A stretch of DNA of 10,580 nt. Source: Actinomycetes bacterium. Lineage in GTDB: Bacteria > Actinomycetota > Actinomycetes > Actinomycetales > Cellulomonadaceae. Positions 1 to 7,769 of this stretch are shown here, in pieces. How positions within the stretch are numbered: position 1 is the first letter of the stretch; every line of letters starts with the position of its first letter. A program made the position numbers and the translations under genes. Below the pieces are notes generated by a model. It was given only the letters and a program-made list of their open reading frames with translations. It was not told where the DNA came from and did no database searches. The DNA lies in contig JAEWEJ010000008.1 of assembly GCA_023389455.1 (NCBI GenBank), positions 1-10,580 of the forward strand, read 5' to 3'.

Positions 1-676
1 CGAAGCCCCAGTCGCGCTTAGCGTCCATGTTACCCAATTCAAGCACTTCAGCTTTGCCCAGCTTAATCTTAGCGACGGTGTCGGTAATTTTACGAGTCAC
101 AAACTCTTGACCACGTAATGGGGATTCGTGGTTAAAGAGAATACCGCTGGAAGCAAAAATGCCGTAGCTTTCACGATAGTTGACAGTCATCCAGTGGGCA
201 TAGAGTTTGGCCACGCCGTAAGGGCTACGTGGGTAGAACGGTGTGTCTTCTTTCTGAGGAACGGCCTGCACCAGACCAAACATTTCCGATGTGGATGCTT
301 GATAGAAACGAATTTTTGGGTTTACGATGCGAATCGCTTCAAGCAAATTCACCGGGCCGATACCCGTGATTTCTGCCGTCGTGATAGGTTGTTCAAAAGA
401 CACGCCTACAAAACTCTGCGCGGCGAGGTTGTAGACCTCAGTTGCGCCACTCTTTTGCAGCAGGCGGATACTGGCGGAGAGATCGGTTAAGTCGTACTCA
501 ACGAGATGTAAGTTGGCATTATTTTTAATGCCCAGCTCTTCAATTCGCCAAAAATTAACCGAACTTGTACGGCGATAGGTACCGTAAACCACATAGCCTT
601 TGTCGAGTAAAAGCTCTGCGAGGTAAGCGCCATCCTGACCAGTAACACCTGTAACAACTGCAACTTTACTTATCAT
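1..676 (-). CDS. gmd: GDP-mannose 4,6-dehydratase, N-terminal 225 codons (runs off the left edge)
   Basis: The enzyme converts GDP-D-mannose to GDP-4-keto-6-deoxy-D-mannose in the cytoplasm, the precursor of D-rhamnose, L-fucose, colitose and perosamine. The translation begins MISKVAVVTGVTGQDGAYLA, with the nucleotide-binding TGxxGxxG motif near residues 9-16. Further in are YGTYRRTSS, the STSEMFG segment holding the active-site Thr/Ser-Glu, the catalytic SPYGVAK (YxxxK), and the ESPLRGQEFVTRK loop, all hallmark Gmd/short-chain dehydrogenase motifs. The ATG at 676-674 has a GGAG ribosome site nine bases upstream. The family is usually about 370 residues, so roughly 145 are missing past the edge. 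No frameshift is seen. It lies downstream of a dead insertion sequence, away from manC-manB with which it works. The gene for the following reductase, epimerase or aminotransferase is not visible. Confidence 0.98.
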   Translation of the reverse strand, partial: MISKVAVVTGVTGQDGAYLAELLLDKGYVVYGTYRRTSSVNFWRIEELGIKNNANLHLVEYDLTDLSASIRLLQKSGATEVYNLAAQSFVGVSFEQPITTAEITGIGPVNLLEAIRIVNPKIRFYQASTSEMFGLVQAVPQKEDTPFYPRSPYGVAKLYAHWMTVNYRESYGIFASSGILFNHESPLRGQEFVTRKITDTVAKIKLGKAEVLELGNMDAKRDWGF

Positions 677-743
677 AGCTAAGAACTCCAAAATGAATTA
701 TTTTAAGCTAAAAAACAGGTGATGCCTCTGTAAGCGCACCAGT

Positions 744-1524
744 TTAGTTCCACAAAATTTTTGAGCTTTCCGTCTTCTCATCCCTCAGCCGGTATTCTTC
801 CAACGTCAGGTTATTCAGGGATCCATGGGGCCGCTCACTGTTGTATTCCTTCAGCCAGCGTCCCGTTATTTCCCGTGCTTCATTCCGTGTTCTAAACAGA
901 TAAAAATCCAAAATTTTTGTCCGGAACGTTCGGTTAAAGCATTTTGCGTAGGTTACCTGGCGTGATAAATTCCAGCATTACGCCATTGCCCTCACCCCAT
1001 TATGCCAGAGCCAGTGATATCAGTTTTGGCCCGGTATCCATTCGCATCTTCAGCGGATATCCACAGTTTGCCACTATATAGTCCGATACTCTTACAACCC
1101 GCTGCGCCGGGATATTCAGGTCATTTTCGATAGCCAGAATCTCACAGTTAAAATCATCCACGACGTTTAAGAGCCGAAAGCGTCGGCTACATTTCAGGGC
1201 GTCGTGCGTAAAATCAAACGACCAGCTTTGGTTGAGTGCTTCCGACGTTGCCAGCGGAGCTGTATTGCGCACCGGCAGGAATTGTTTAACCTTACGAGGA
1301 CAATTCAGTTTCAGCAGACAGTAAATCCGATGTACGCGCTTGTGGTTCCGCGCATCTCTCTGTCTACGAAGTATCTGAAAAAGCTTCTTAAATTCGTTGC
1401 GGGAATAGCATTAATCTACCTCAATCAGCCTCCTGATCACCGCCCCATCACGTTGCGTATCCAGTTGATAACGAAACACCGTCCTGCTCAGTGATAGTAT
1501 CTTACATGCCTGGCGTATGCTCAT
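744..1524 (-). pseudogene. IS3-family transposase orfB, broken (catalytic Glu region deleted)
   Basis: Reading from an ATG at 1524 gives MSIRQACKILSLSRTVFRYQ, the usual start of this orfB type. There follow HKRVHRIYCLLKLN, then LNQSWSFDFTHDAL with the first catalytic Asp and MRMDTGPKLISLALA with the second. The C-terminus reads RPHGSLNNLTLEEYRL and ends SKILWN with TAA at 746-744. Damage: in-frame stops at 1413-1411 and 1002-1000, a probable one-base loss near 955, and a deletion near 936-945. At that deletion family members read roughly PTQNAFIERFNR, but here TQNA runs directly into FNR in another frame, so the catalytic Glu of the DDE triad is gone. An intact family member would be about 270-290 residues. 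It is clearly non-functional. Confidence 0.9.
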
Positions 1525-1574
1525 CGGAAACTGCGTAGTCAGACAGTTGACGGGCTCACGCTTTATCGCTGGTG

Positions 1575-1846
1575 CTAAAGCTTTTTTTCAATAACGGTTT
1601 GCTGTGCGTGGTTTTTAAGACTAAGAGGTCGGCGAACATCTGCTTCAGCCTGTGGTTCTCATCTTCCAAGTCTTTACGTTTTCCTATATCAGCGGCTTAC
1701 ATCCCGCCATATTTCGCCTTCCAGTAGTTTTAGTAGTTGGAAGGCGAAATAGCGGCCTCGCAACAGACATCTTTGACGATTCTGCCCGCTTTGCCTCATT
1801 TCAGTACGGTGGTGACCTAGTCCCCAGTGAATTGGATCTTACACAT
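1575..1846 (-). pseudogene. IS3-family transposase orfA (HTH protein), broken
   Basis: The frame starts with ATG at 1846-1844 after an AGGAGA ribosome site. It reads MCKIQFTGD, stop, VTTVLK, stop, GKAGRIVKDVCCEAAIS, then after a third stop NYWKAKYGGM, a fourth stop, and RKDLEDENHRLKQMFADL. This matches the usual orfA pattern: an N-terminal helix-turn-helix ending in WKAKYGGM, then a leucine-zipper-like helix. There are four in-frame stops. A frameshift between about 1625 and 1600 puts the ending VIEKKL plus TAG (1577-1575) into a different frame. It normally supplies the DNA-binding part of the transposase; here it is dead. Confidence 0.88.
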
Positions 1847-1981
1847 AGCGATCTCCTAAAGGGACATAATCAGTATGTCGGAAGATATCTAAAAGAGAAT
1901 GAGCCGTTTTGAGGGGATATTTATGCCAATAATTACCGCAATTTTTTGCACAGAACATTTTCCTATTTTGAAAAAAACAGA
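1847..1981. other. Spacer between glycosyltransferase stop and IS relic; no gene recognised
   Basis: About 135 AT-rich bases with no credible gene. They must contain the 5' end of the insertion sequence and what followed the glycosyltransferase gene before the insertion. A small inverted repeat, GACATA-5 nt-TATGTC, lies at 1863-1879. A 39-codon frame on the minus strand (1958-1839) resembles nothing I know. No convincing rho-independent terminator follows the glycosyltransferase, so readthrough towards gmd is possible. Confidence 0.5.
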
Positions 1982-4900
1982 TTACGCGTTTAATAACTCA
2001 GCCATCCACTGCGGGACAGGTTCGTTTTCGATTTTAAAACCTAAAAGCAGATTTTCCTTAAAACCGGAGGTTATTACGTAATGTCTTTCTTGTAAAAAAA
2101 GCTCTTGGTACTTCTCCGGATGTTTACGGTAAAGCAAAACATCCTTTTGGAAAAACCGTGCGCGACTACTCGCAGACTCACGCTCTTTAGAGCGCAGTTG
2201 CGCCGGATGGAATACATCAACATCTTTTGCATAAGGCACCAAACCTAACTGTTGCATGCGCCACCCAAAATCCGTGTCTTCCCGAAAATGGGGATGGTCA
2301 AACTGCAGATCAAACCCGCCTAAATATTGAAAAACTGAGTTTCTGACCATTAGATTGGCAGTCATAAATCCAATACTTTCAAAACCAACATTGGTAACTG
2401 GACGCCAGTTATCATCACCATGATGGTCCGAGATGATGATACCTTCAACACCGACAACGCCTTCGACTTCAAAATATTTTCGGGCGTTGGCCAACCAATT
2501 TGCTCCTGGTCGACAATCGTCATCGGTGAAAGCAATAACCTTGCCCTGAGCCAGCATAGCCCCTGTATTTCTCGCCCTGACGGCCCCTTTGACTGGTGAA
2601 TGGTAATAACAAAGAGGGAAGCCGAAATCGCGCCCACGTTCAGACCACGGTTTTTCACTCTGATCGACAATAATGACTTCAAAATCACGTTCTGTCTGCT
2701 TTTGCAAACAGCTCACCAAGTCAAGAAGTTGATCTGGGCGTTCATAGCTTGGGATCACAACGGAAAAATGGGGCTGTGGCTGGTTAGCTAATTGAGCTCT
2801 GGAAGATAGCATTCTACCAACAATATCGGAGATACGTTCCCATGCATAGCTGCTTTCCACACAGGCCCGTGCAGCTGTTCCCACTTTTCTACGGTACTCG
2901 TTTTCAAACAAGTCACTAATAGCGGTGGCAAACGCTTCTTTCGTTGGCTCAACCACCAACATGGCGGTCAGCCCTCCGGTATCGATACCACGAGCGCCGA
3001 TTTTAGTGGTTACTGTCGGCATTGCCATTGACATAAAGTCAAACATTTTAATGTTAGTGCCCGAGCCAGAGAACATCGGATTCACAGCTATATCAGCGGC
3101 GGAGAGCCACAATGCTTTGTCCTCTTCACTCAACATACCGGTAACATGCACGTTTTTGTATTTAACTTTTTCGACAACACTACCTACGCCACCAGCAATG
3201 ACGAAGGTCACCTCTGGCACCAAAGGCGCCAATGTTTCTGCAATAAATTTGGCAGCTTCAACGTTAGGTCCGTAGGCACTGCCGATAAAGATAGCAAGCT
3301 TGTCATCAGCCGCGTATTTCAATGCTACTTTCGCTGCGCTACGTTCATCGTCTCCCGGCACCTGATGTGTAAATGCCATCACACCATTAGGTACCACCCG
3401 CATTTTTTCTGGTGAGAACTCATAGATGCGATAAAAACGCAACAAATCCTCCTGCGAACATGCCAATATGAGATCGGCACGCTGACCAAGCAAGTATTCG
3501 TCGGCAATAACCTGACGTATCGCTGCTAACTCCGCTACATTGCTGTCATCAAATAGCTGAGCTCGCAAATACCCTTCAACATTTTGCGAGTCATAAACTA
3601 CAACTTTACCCTGTAACAGGTTAGGATCGATAAGCGGATATACCCAAGGGTGAGAAAAGACCACCACTTCAGCCTGCTTAATATTCTCGATAACGCTCGT
3701 AAGGTAATCAGGAGATAAATGTCCTTGTTGGCTAAATACAACGTCAATTACCGTTTTTCCATTGGCCTGAGCAGCCCATTCCTGCGCAGCAAGATGATGC
3801 TCCTGGCTAAGAGGAATATTAATCTCCTCAAGGCCTGGACTTAGCTGATGCCTGCGATATTTCTCTCCCGGCCAGTCATAAGAACCTACATACGTAGCTT
3901 TTACGTTCTCCCCTAAGCCATGATACAGTCCCAGCAAACGTAAACGACCGCCACCAATAGGTGGATCTATAGGTTGCATGTCCGCGACAACAACACTGAG
4001 CGGCATTTCTTTCAGAGTGACTTGAGGAGCCATAGCTGCGGAAATAAGCTGTTTACTCACTGTCGCCCAGGACATCCCCTTGATCAGCTCATGGCCCCGT
4101 TGACCCATCGCAATTGCTGAGGACACATTATTGAACAGCCATTCAAATCCCTCACACAACGCCTCTGGAGTCGCTTCGCAAATCAACCCCGTTTCTTTAT
4201 GTTTGACAAAAAAGGTTGGCTCACCAGAATCAGCACAGGTAATAACAGGCTTACCGCTGGCAAATCCTTCCAGAGTCACGTACCCGTAATCTTCTTTCTT
4301 CGGTACAAAAGCAATCGCCAAAGCATTAGCATAGTAATCCAGCAGCTCTTCATCACTCAGACGACCGACAAATTCAATCCGACTGTCACCCGCGGCAAGA
4401 GCCTTAAGTTCCTGTTCCGCCTCCCCTGTCCCTGCGATAACTAATCTAAGCGGAAGCGACGAAGCTTTAACGGCTTCAATGGCAAGATGAACACGCTTCC
4501 AGGGATGTAAACGCCCAGGAAGAAAGAAGTAATCTCCGGTTGTTCCTTGTTTGAAGCCATTAACACCTAACGGTGGATGTATCACATCACAATGAATACC
4601 TCGCCAGCGATACAATCGATTGGAAACTTCATGGCCAATGGCGAACTTTGCTTTTACTCGTGAAATTGCCTCAAAATCCCATTGATGCAACATGGCCCGC
4701 TCAGCCAAACGAATCGGATCATCACTAGGAAAAGTCTCGTAAAACATATCATCAAACACACGGACGGTGTGTACCAGGTACATCACATGATTAGGATGAT
4801 TAACAGCATAACTTGGCGTTTTGGTCGAAACAACTGCATCAAAACGGCTAAGATCCAGATCACGGCAGTACTGATAGTTCTTACTAATCTGGTCGAAAGA

Positions 4901-5083
4901 AGATTCATCGGCAATAACTTGCACAATCTCTGCGTCGCAACCAATTTCAATTAGTCCCGCTAATAATCCCTGATAGAAGCGCTCAGCTCCTCCGGCCTCT
5001 CCCTGTGCAGACTCTGTCGTTAATACGGCAACACGTAACCCTTTGAATTTGTCAAGCTCAGGGTATTGATTACAGTAATTCAC
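1982..5083 (-). CDS. Three-domain glycosyltransferase (GT4-GT4-GT2), O-polysaccharide polymerising enzyme
   Basis: A 1033-residue cytoplasmic protein that likely assembles the O-polysaccharide repeat from nucleotide sugars. Domain 1 (about 15-350) is a GT4 retaining transferase: TESAQGEAGGAERF near 23-36, FLPGRLHPWKR near 187-197, and an intact E-x7-E motif at Glu264/Glu272. Domain 2 (about 360-765) is another GT4-like unit, with VVPNGV near 563-568 and GSGTNIKMFDFM at 673-684, where Ser674 and Asp682 stand in the E-x7-E positions. Domain 3 (about 770-1033) is an inverting GT2: FSVVIPSYERPDQ at its start, a DDD metal motif at 854-856 and an ED pair at 935-936. No membrane segment is seen. The start is GTG at 5083-5081, overlapping the methyltransferase stop as GTGA. 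Fused multi-transferase enzymes such as WbdA of E. coli O8/O9 are the functional parallel. Which sugars and linkages are made cannot be read from sequence. Confidence 0.93.
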   Translation of the reverse strand: MNYCNQYPELDKFKGLRVAVLTTESAQGEAGGAERFYQGLLAGLIEIGCDAEIVQVIADESSFDQISKNYQYCRDLDLSRFDAVVSTKTPSYAVNHPNHVMYLVHTVRVFDDMFYETFPSDDPIRLAERAMLHQWDFEAISRVKAKFAIGHEVSNRLYRWRGIHCDVIHPPLGVNGFKQGTTGDYFFLPGRLHPWKRVHLAIEAVKASSLPLRLVIAGTGEAEQELKALAAGDSRIEFVGRLSDEELLDYYANALAIAFVPKKEDYGYVTLEGFASGKPVITCADSGEPTFFVKHKETGLICEATPEALCEGFEWLFNNVSSAIAMGQRGHELIKGMSWATVSKQLISAAMAPQVTLKEMPLSVVVADMQPIDPPIGGGRLRLLGLYHGLGENVKATYVGSYDWPGEKYRRHQLSPGLEEINIPLSQEHHLAAQEWAAQANGKTVIDVVFSQQGHLSPDYLTSVIENIKQAEVVVFSHPWVYPLIDPNLLQGKVVVYDSQNVEGYLRAQLFDDSNVAELAAIRQVIADEYLLGQRADLILACSQEDLLRFYRIYEFSPEKMRVVPNGVMAFTHQVPGDDERSAAKVALKYAADDKLAIFIGSAYGPNVEAAKFIAETLAPLVPEVTFVIAGGVGSVVEKVKYKNVHVTGMLSEEDKALWLSAADIAVNPMFSGSGTNIKMFDFMSMAMPTVTTKIGARGIDTGGLTAMLVVEPTKEAFATAISDLFENEYRRKVGTAARACVESSYAWERISDIVGRMLSSRAQLANQPQPHFSVVIPSYERPDQLLDLVSCLQKQTERDFEVIIVDQSEKPWSERGRDFGFPLCYYHSPVKGAVRARNTGAMLAQGKVIAFTDDDCRPGANWLANARKYFEVEGVVGVEGIIISDHHGDDNWRPVTNVGFESIGFMTANLMVRNSVFQYLGGFDLQFDHPHFREDTDFGWRMQQLGLVPYAKDVDVFHPAQLRSKERESASSRARFFQKDVLLYRKHPEKYQELFLQERHYVITSGFKENLLLGFKIENEPVPQWMAELLNA

Positions 5084-6549
5084 TGTGGGCTCCTTTCGTC
5101 TTCGGCGGCCTTAAGCTCATCCTTGATTCTGCTGTGCAATTCATCAAGACTCAGCGAGTTAGATGATTTAAATGATGTAAAAGAGCTATTTTTTTCCGAC
5201 AGTAATTCATTTGTCGAGAAAGTTGTGCGAGGGTTACTTCCAACCAAGGCTTTGAGATAAAGACTTCTTAAAAAAGAATACAATCCCAGTTTTTTAACTG
5301 TACAGACCGTATAATGCCTCAACCGTGGCTTACTATTGAATGTTCGGATCAGTTTGCGTACCCCACGACTAAATAAGGATACCTTTTGAGCCTCGCTATT
5401 CACATCCTTACCGTTTTTTATACGCCCGAGAAAACGTACCGGAGAACTAACCCGCCATGAAGTACTGCTATAAATCTGCTCAGTGTGGTTTTTCAGTAAG
5501 ATAATTTCATGTTCGAGATCATGAATGCGCGCTTGCGAAGCAATGTATGCCTGAGAAAGGCCATCATATGCAATATGCACTCGCTCATTTTCTGCTGATA
5601 ACATTGATACTTTTTGCACTAGTTCATCATACTGGCGCGTATTATTTAAATGCTCAAGGATGTCACCGATGTTAAGCGTTAACTTATCTAGACTCTTATT
5701 TTTTTGGTGCAACACATTGATCAATGAATTTAATTCATTACTATTTTCTTTCACAACCGTTATAGCATTTACCATACTATCGTTACTTAGAACACTTTCG
5801 GCCACTTGCCGTTTATAATTATCGAGCTCCTGTATTGCGACCTCTGCATTTTTTATTGCTGTAAAATGATCGTAAGTTTGATAATCATCAAAAACGTTTG
5901 GGGGGTATTTAAGAGAGATCAAAAGTTCTTTATGCTCTACAGAGACGTAAAAACGATTAAGCCCATCAGCATAGGCAAATAAATAATTTTTATCTATCAA
6001 AAAAGCTTCAATTTCCGAATGCGTTTCTATTTGCGTATTAGGGAATGTGGACTCAACGACGACTACCCATGGACGGTACTGGTTCCAATCATTCCCTTTC
6101 AGTACTGAAAGCTCCAAACCTTCAACATCCACTTTCAAAAAGTGAATGTTCTCAGGTTGAAATTCGGCACAAACGTCAGCCAGAGTCCTGACCGCGACAT
6201 TATACCATTCACCCTTATAACCATCGGCTTCATGGGCTTTAACTACCTCTTTGTCCAGAGTTGCCCAACCGCGGTTATCACATTCCCAGATTTCTAATTC
6301 ACCCGCACTTTCATTCAATGCATAGTTCAGATTGATATCTTGAGGACGATCGGCAACCAGCGCATTAAAATGGCTCCGAACTGGCTCAATATTTATTCCG
6401 CGCCACCCTTGGTTGTAAAACGAGCGCGTGACAGAATCTATAATAGGATCATTCGCCCCAACGTCTATATAGAATCCATTCTCAACATTTTTTAGTGCTT
6501 TCCAGAGCACTACATCCTCTAGATTCTGTGCATATGAAATAAAACTCAT
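5080..6549 (-). CDS. FkbM-family methyltransferase with long coiled-coil tail; candidate chain terminator
   Basis: A 489-residue protein. Residues 1 to about 215 form an FkbM-type S-adenosylmethionine-dependent methyltransferase: motif I FYIDVGAND at 26-34, NIEP at 53-56, and FLKVDVEGLE at 137-146. Residues about 230-360 are polar with heptad-like spacing and probably a coiled coil. The motif SSTSWRVSSPVRF at 361-373 recurs in multi-domain O-antigen enzymes. A basic segment at about 394-436 (RGVRKLIRTF, YSFLRSLYLKALVG) could be amphipathic and membrane-associating. The C-terminus holds LSLDELHSRIKDEL. The ATG at 6549 overlaps the wzt stop as ATGA, and the TGA overlaps the next start. Known parallel: WbdD of E. 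coli O8/O9 caps the O-chain by methylation or phosphomethylation and measures length with a coiled coil. WbdD uses a different methyltransferase fold and, in O9, a kinase, neither seen here. A terminating role is therefore inference; internal sugar methylation is the alternative. Confidence 0.88.
   Translation of the reverse strand: MSFISYAQNLEDVVLWKALKNVENGFYIDVGANDPIIDSVTRSFYNQGWRGINIEPVRSHFNALVADRPQDINLNYALNESAGELEIWECDNRGWATLDKEVVKAHEADGYKGEWYNVAVRTLADVCAEFQPENIHFLKVDVEGLELSVLKGNDWNQYRPWVVVVESTFPNTQIETHSEIEAFLIDKNYLFAYADGLNRFYVSVEHKELLISLKYPPNVFDDYQTYDHFTAIKNAEVAIQELDNYKRQVAESVLSNDSMVNAITVVKENSNELNSLINVLHQKNKSLDKLTLNIGDILEHLNNTRQYDELVQKVSMLSAENERVHIAYDGLSQAYIASQARIHDLEHEIILLKNHTEQIYSSTSWRVSSPVRFLGRIKNGKDVNSEAQKVSLFSRGVRKLIRTFNSKPRLRHYTVCTVKKLGLYSFLRSLYLKALVGSNPRTTFSTNELLSEKNSSFTSFKSSNSLSLDELHSRIKDELKAAEDERSPQ
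5090..5096 (-). promoter_or_regulatory. Strong ribosome binding site AAAGGAG fixing the GTG start
   Basis: AAAGGAG lies six bases upstream of the GTG at 5083-5081 and inside the last codons of the methyltransferase gene. It supports GTG as the true glycosyltransferase start and implies translational coupling through the GTGA overlap. Confidence 0.85.
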
Positions 6550-7769
6550 TTTTTATAAATTCCTATTTTTGGGTCTAACCATGTCAGACCGACAAAATTG
6601 GCTTTATCAATATTGACGACATTAAAAAGCAAGGCTAAATCGCGCCACTCGTAATTATTGACTAAATGAGTATCAGTGCTTACAAGTGCTGTTTGTATTG
6701 AGTAACTTCCTGGGCCAAGATTCGCATCAAAACTGAAGTCATAAACTAACGTTGTTCCAGCCTTGACGTTATCAACGACCTTTTTCTTAAGATCAGTATT
6801 CGTGCCATATAGCACCTGTCCTAAACGGTCTTTAATACCATATCCCAAGACCAAGCGAGGAATATCCTTATTGACCTTAACTTCAATATGCAAAATGACA
6901 GGTTGACCGACATTAACAATTTCAATCAGTTTTTTGTTTTCGTCTAATAATCCGATTTCAGAGACTTCAGCTTCGCCAGTACCTGAGATAGTTTGAGTTT
7001 TCCCTTCAGCCGTGATTTTTTGCTCAACTTTCTGATTCTGCTTTGCAGCCAGCAGAGCATTGTAATAATCCATCACTGCTTCAGGCTCACCCTCCATTTC
7101 TATACGGCCAGCATTAAGCAAAATAGCTCTATCACAAATGCTCTGGATCGCTTGTTTATCATGAGACACGATTAATAACGTGGTTCCCTGCCGACGAAAC
7201 TCACGGATCCTTTCAAAGCTCTTATGCTGAAAGTAATCATCACCAACAGACAAAGCCTCATCGACTATTAATACGTCAGGGCGGATAGCAGTCGCCACGC
7301 TAAATGCCAAACGCATCTGCATACCGCTCGAATAGACCCGAACAGGGCTATCAAGATAGTCCCCAATTTCAGCAAAATCTTCTATTTGCGGCATCAGCTT
7401 GCTAATGTCATCAGCATGCAGCCCCATCAACTGCCCCGCCATATATACATTCTGACGGCCGGTGAAATCGGGATGAAAACCCATACCCAGCTCCAGCAAT
7501 GCGGCTACACGTCCAGAAATATGGATATTACCTCTTGTGGGCTGACTAGTGCCGGTGATCATTTTTAACAATGTGCTCTTACCAGCGCCATTGATGCCTA
7601 TAATACCCACAGCCTCACCAGGATTAACGGTAAAATTGATATCTTTTAATACCCATTTCAATTGATGCCTGGCGGCATTTCCAGGGAAAAACCACTCGGC
7701 CAGACGTGCCCAGCGGTTAGGATATTGTTTAAAAGCTTTTCCAATATTACTTACACTAATAGTACTCAT
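6546..7769 (-). CDS. wzt: O-antigen ABC exporter ATP-binding subunit with C-terminal carbohydrate-binding-type domain
   Basis: The ATPase partner of Wzm, exporting the finished lipid-linked O-polysaccharide across the inner membrane. From the chosen start (MSTISVSNIGKAFKQYPNRW) the protein has 407 residues. Walker A GINGAGKST is at 58-66, the ABC signature YSSGM at 146-150, Walker B VLIVDEALSVGD at 166-177 and the H-loop His at 203. After a linker at about 240-265 comes a beta-rich domain at about 266-407 (EVSEIGLLD, VNVGQPVILHIEV, FVGLTWLDP) typical of Wzt proteins that select capped chains in E. coli O8/O9a. The frame is open upstream to 7871, but those 34 extra residues overlap wzm and resemble nothing. 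The ATG at 7769 shares a base with the wzm stop (TAATG), which is the classical arrangement. The stop overlaps the methyltransferase start. Confidence 0.96.
   Translation of the reverse strand: MSTISVSNIGKAFKQYPNRWARLAEWFFPGNAARHQLKWVLKDINFTVNPGEAVGIIGINGAGKSTLLKMITGTSQPTRGNIHISGRVAALLELGMGFHPDFTGRQNVYMAGQLMGLHADDISKLMPQIEDFAEIGDYLDSPVRVYSSGMQMRLAFSVATAIRPDVLIVDEALSVGDDYFQHKSFERIREFRRQGTTLLIVSHDKQAIQSICDRAILLNAGRIEMEGEPEAVMDYYNALLAAKQNQKVEQKITAEGKTQTISGTGEAEVSEIGLLDENKKLIEIVNVGQPVILHIEVKVNKDIPRLVLGYGIKDRLGQVLYGTNTDLKKKVVDNVKAGTTLVYDFSFDANLGPGSYSIQTALVSTDTHLVNNYEWRDLALLFNVVNIDKANFVGLTWLDPKIGIYKK

Larger units (their letters stand above)
744..1846 (-). mobile_element. Degenerate IS3-family insertion sequence (orfA + orfB relics)
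   Basis: This stretch between the glycosyltransferase and gmd holds the two-gene layout of an IS3-family element, orfA then overlapping orfB, on the same strand as the host operon. Both reading frames are broken by several stop codons and small deletions, so the element cannot make its own transposase. The limits given are those of the recognisable coding parts; the true ends probably lie a little outside, between 677 and 743 and between 1847 and about 1913. I could not identify matching terminal inverted repeats or a target duplication with confidence. Identity is by protein motifs of the family; the exact IS name was not assigned. Confidence 0.9.

Noticed and set aside
128..490. Plus-strand 120-codon open frame
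   Set aside because: It is antisense to well-conserved gmd coding sequence and has no family features.
1863..1879. Inverted repeat GACATA/TATGTC as a terminator or IS end
   Set aside because: The stem is only six weak pairs with no T-tract, and no matching repeat was found on the other side of the IS relic.
1839..1958. 39-codon minus-strand frame after the glycosyltransferase, with an AGGAAAA upstream
   Set aside because: It runs into the IS orfA start, has no recognisable motif, and such a short frame is expected by chance.
5080..6549. Calling the methyltransferase gene wbdD
   Set aside because: The methyltransferase belongs to the FkbM family and no kinase domain is visible, so only a functional analogy is justified.
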